From NCBI GenBank assembly GCA_023426225.1, contig JAFABD010000190.1, positions 1 through 7,927 on the forward strand: a stretch of DNA of 7,927 bases, written 5' to 3'. The notes below the pieces were generated by a model. The model saw nothing but the letters and a program-made list of their open reading frames with translations. It was not told the DNA's origin and ran no database searches. The position numbers were made by a program, and so were the translations under genes. Positions 7,895 through 7,927 of this stretch are shown in pieces. Positions within the stretch are counted from its first letter, which is position 1. Every line of letters begins with the position of its first letter. Source of the DNA: Pseudomonadota bacterium (lineage in GTDB: Bacteria; Pseudomonadota; Alphaproteobacteria; Sphingomonadales; Sphingomonadaceae).

Positions 7895-7927
7895 CCGCCG
7901 CGCCGGGCCGGCCCCTCAGCCGAAGAC

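Noticed and set aside
7905..7914. Perfect palindrome GGGCCGGCCC after the small membrane protein gene.
   Set aside because: It has no loop and no T-run, and such palindromes are common by chance in DNA of this composition.
7916..7927. Possible last codons (Val-Phe-Gly-stop) of a minus-strand gene entering from the right edge.
   Set aside because: Only three codons would be visible, too little to support a gene, although a convergent gene ending here would be plausible.

Overview
The window is strongly GC-rich with G/C-loaded third codon positions. It reads as ordinary chromosome of an alphaproteobacterium, most likely a sphingomonad. That placement is inferred from the style of the AcnA, the PhnA-like protein, the extended spinster-like MFS transporter and the EcfG-like promoter; no rRNA or other marker gene is present to prove it. 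I see no tRNA, rRNA, insertion sequence, CRISPR array or phage gene.

Layout. Position 62-928 (+) is mtnP, S-methyl-5'-thioadenosine phosphorylase of methionine salvage. It converges on a two-gene minus-strand block: acnA (aconitase A of the TCA cycle, 1399-4071), then a strong intrinsic terminator (1340-1369), then a small PhnA-domain protein without the usual zinc ribbon (972-1277). A gap of about 390 bases (4072-4460) separates acnA from the divergent sodC (4461-5000, +), a predicted lipoprotein Cu/Zn superoxide dismutase. The gap holds two short dyads and a candidate general-stress (EcfG-type) promoter in front of sodC. sodC converges on a minus-strand pair: an MFS transporter with probably 14 membrane segments (5480-7039), followed by a PilZ-domain protein with intact c-di-GMP motifs (5037-5393). 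Divergent from the transporter is a low-molecular-weight protein tyrosine phosphatase (7109-7582, +), followed by a small single-pass membrane protein of unknown function (7679-7894).

How they fit together. This is a mosaic of housekeeping and stress genes rather than one pathway. The links worth noting are the divergent pair of a superoxide-sensitive Fe-S enzyme (AcnA) and a superoxide dismutase, the possible EcfG control of sodC, and the same-strand pair of a transporter and a c-di-GMP receptor. GC-rich hairpins sit in both convergent gaps (936-961 and 5008-5032), as expected for two-way transcription stops. I found no convincing undescribed multi-gene system; the findings are modest and scored accordingly.
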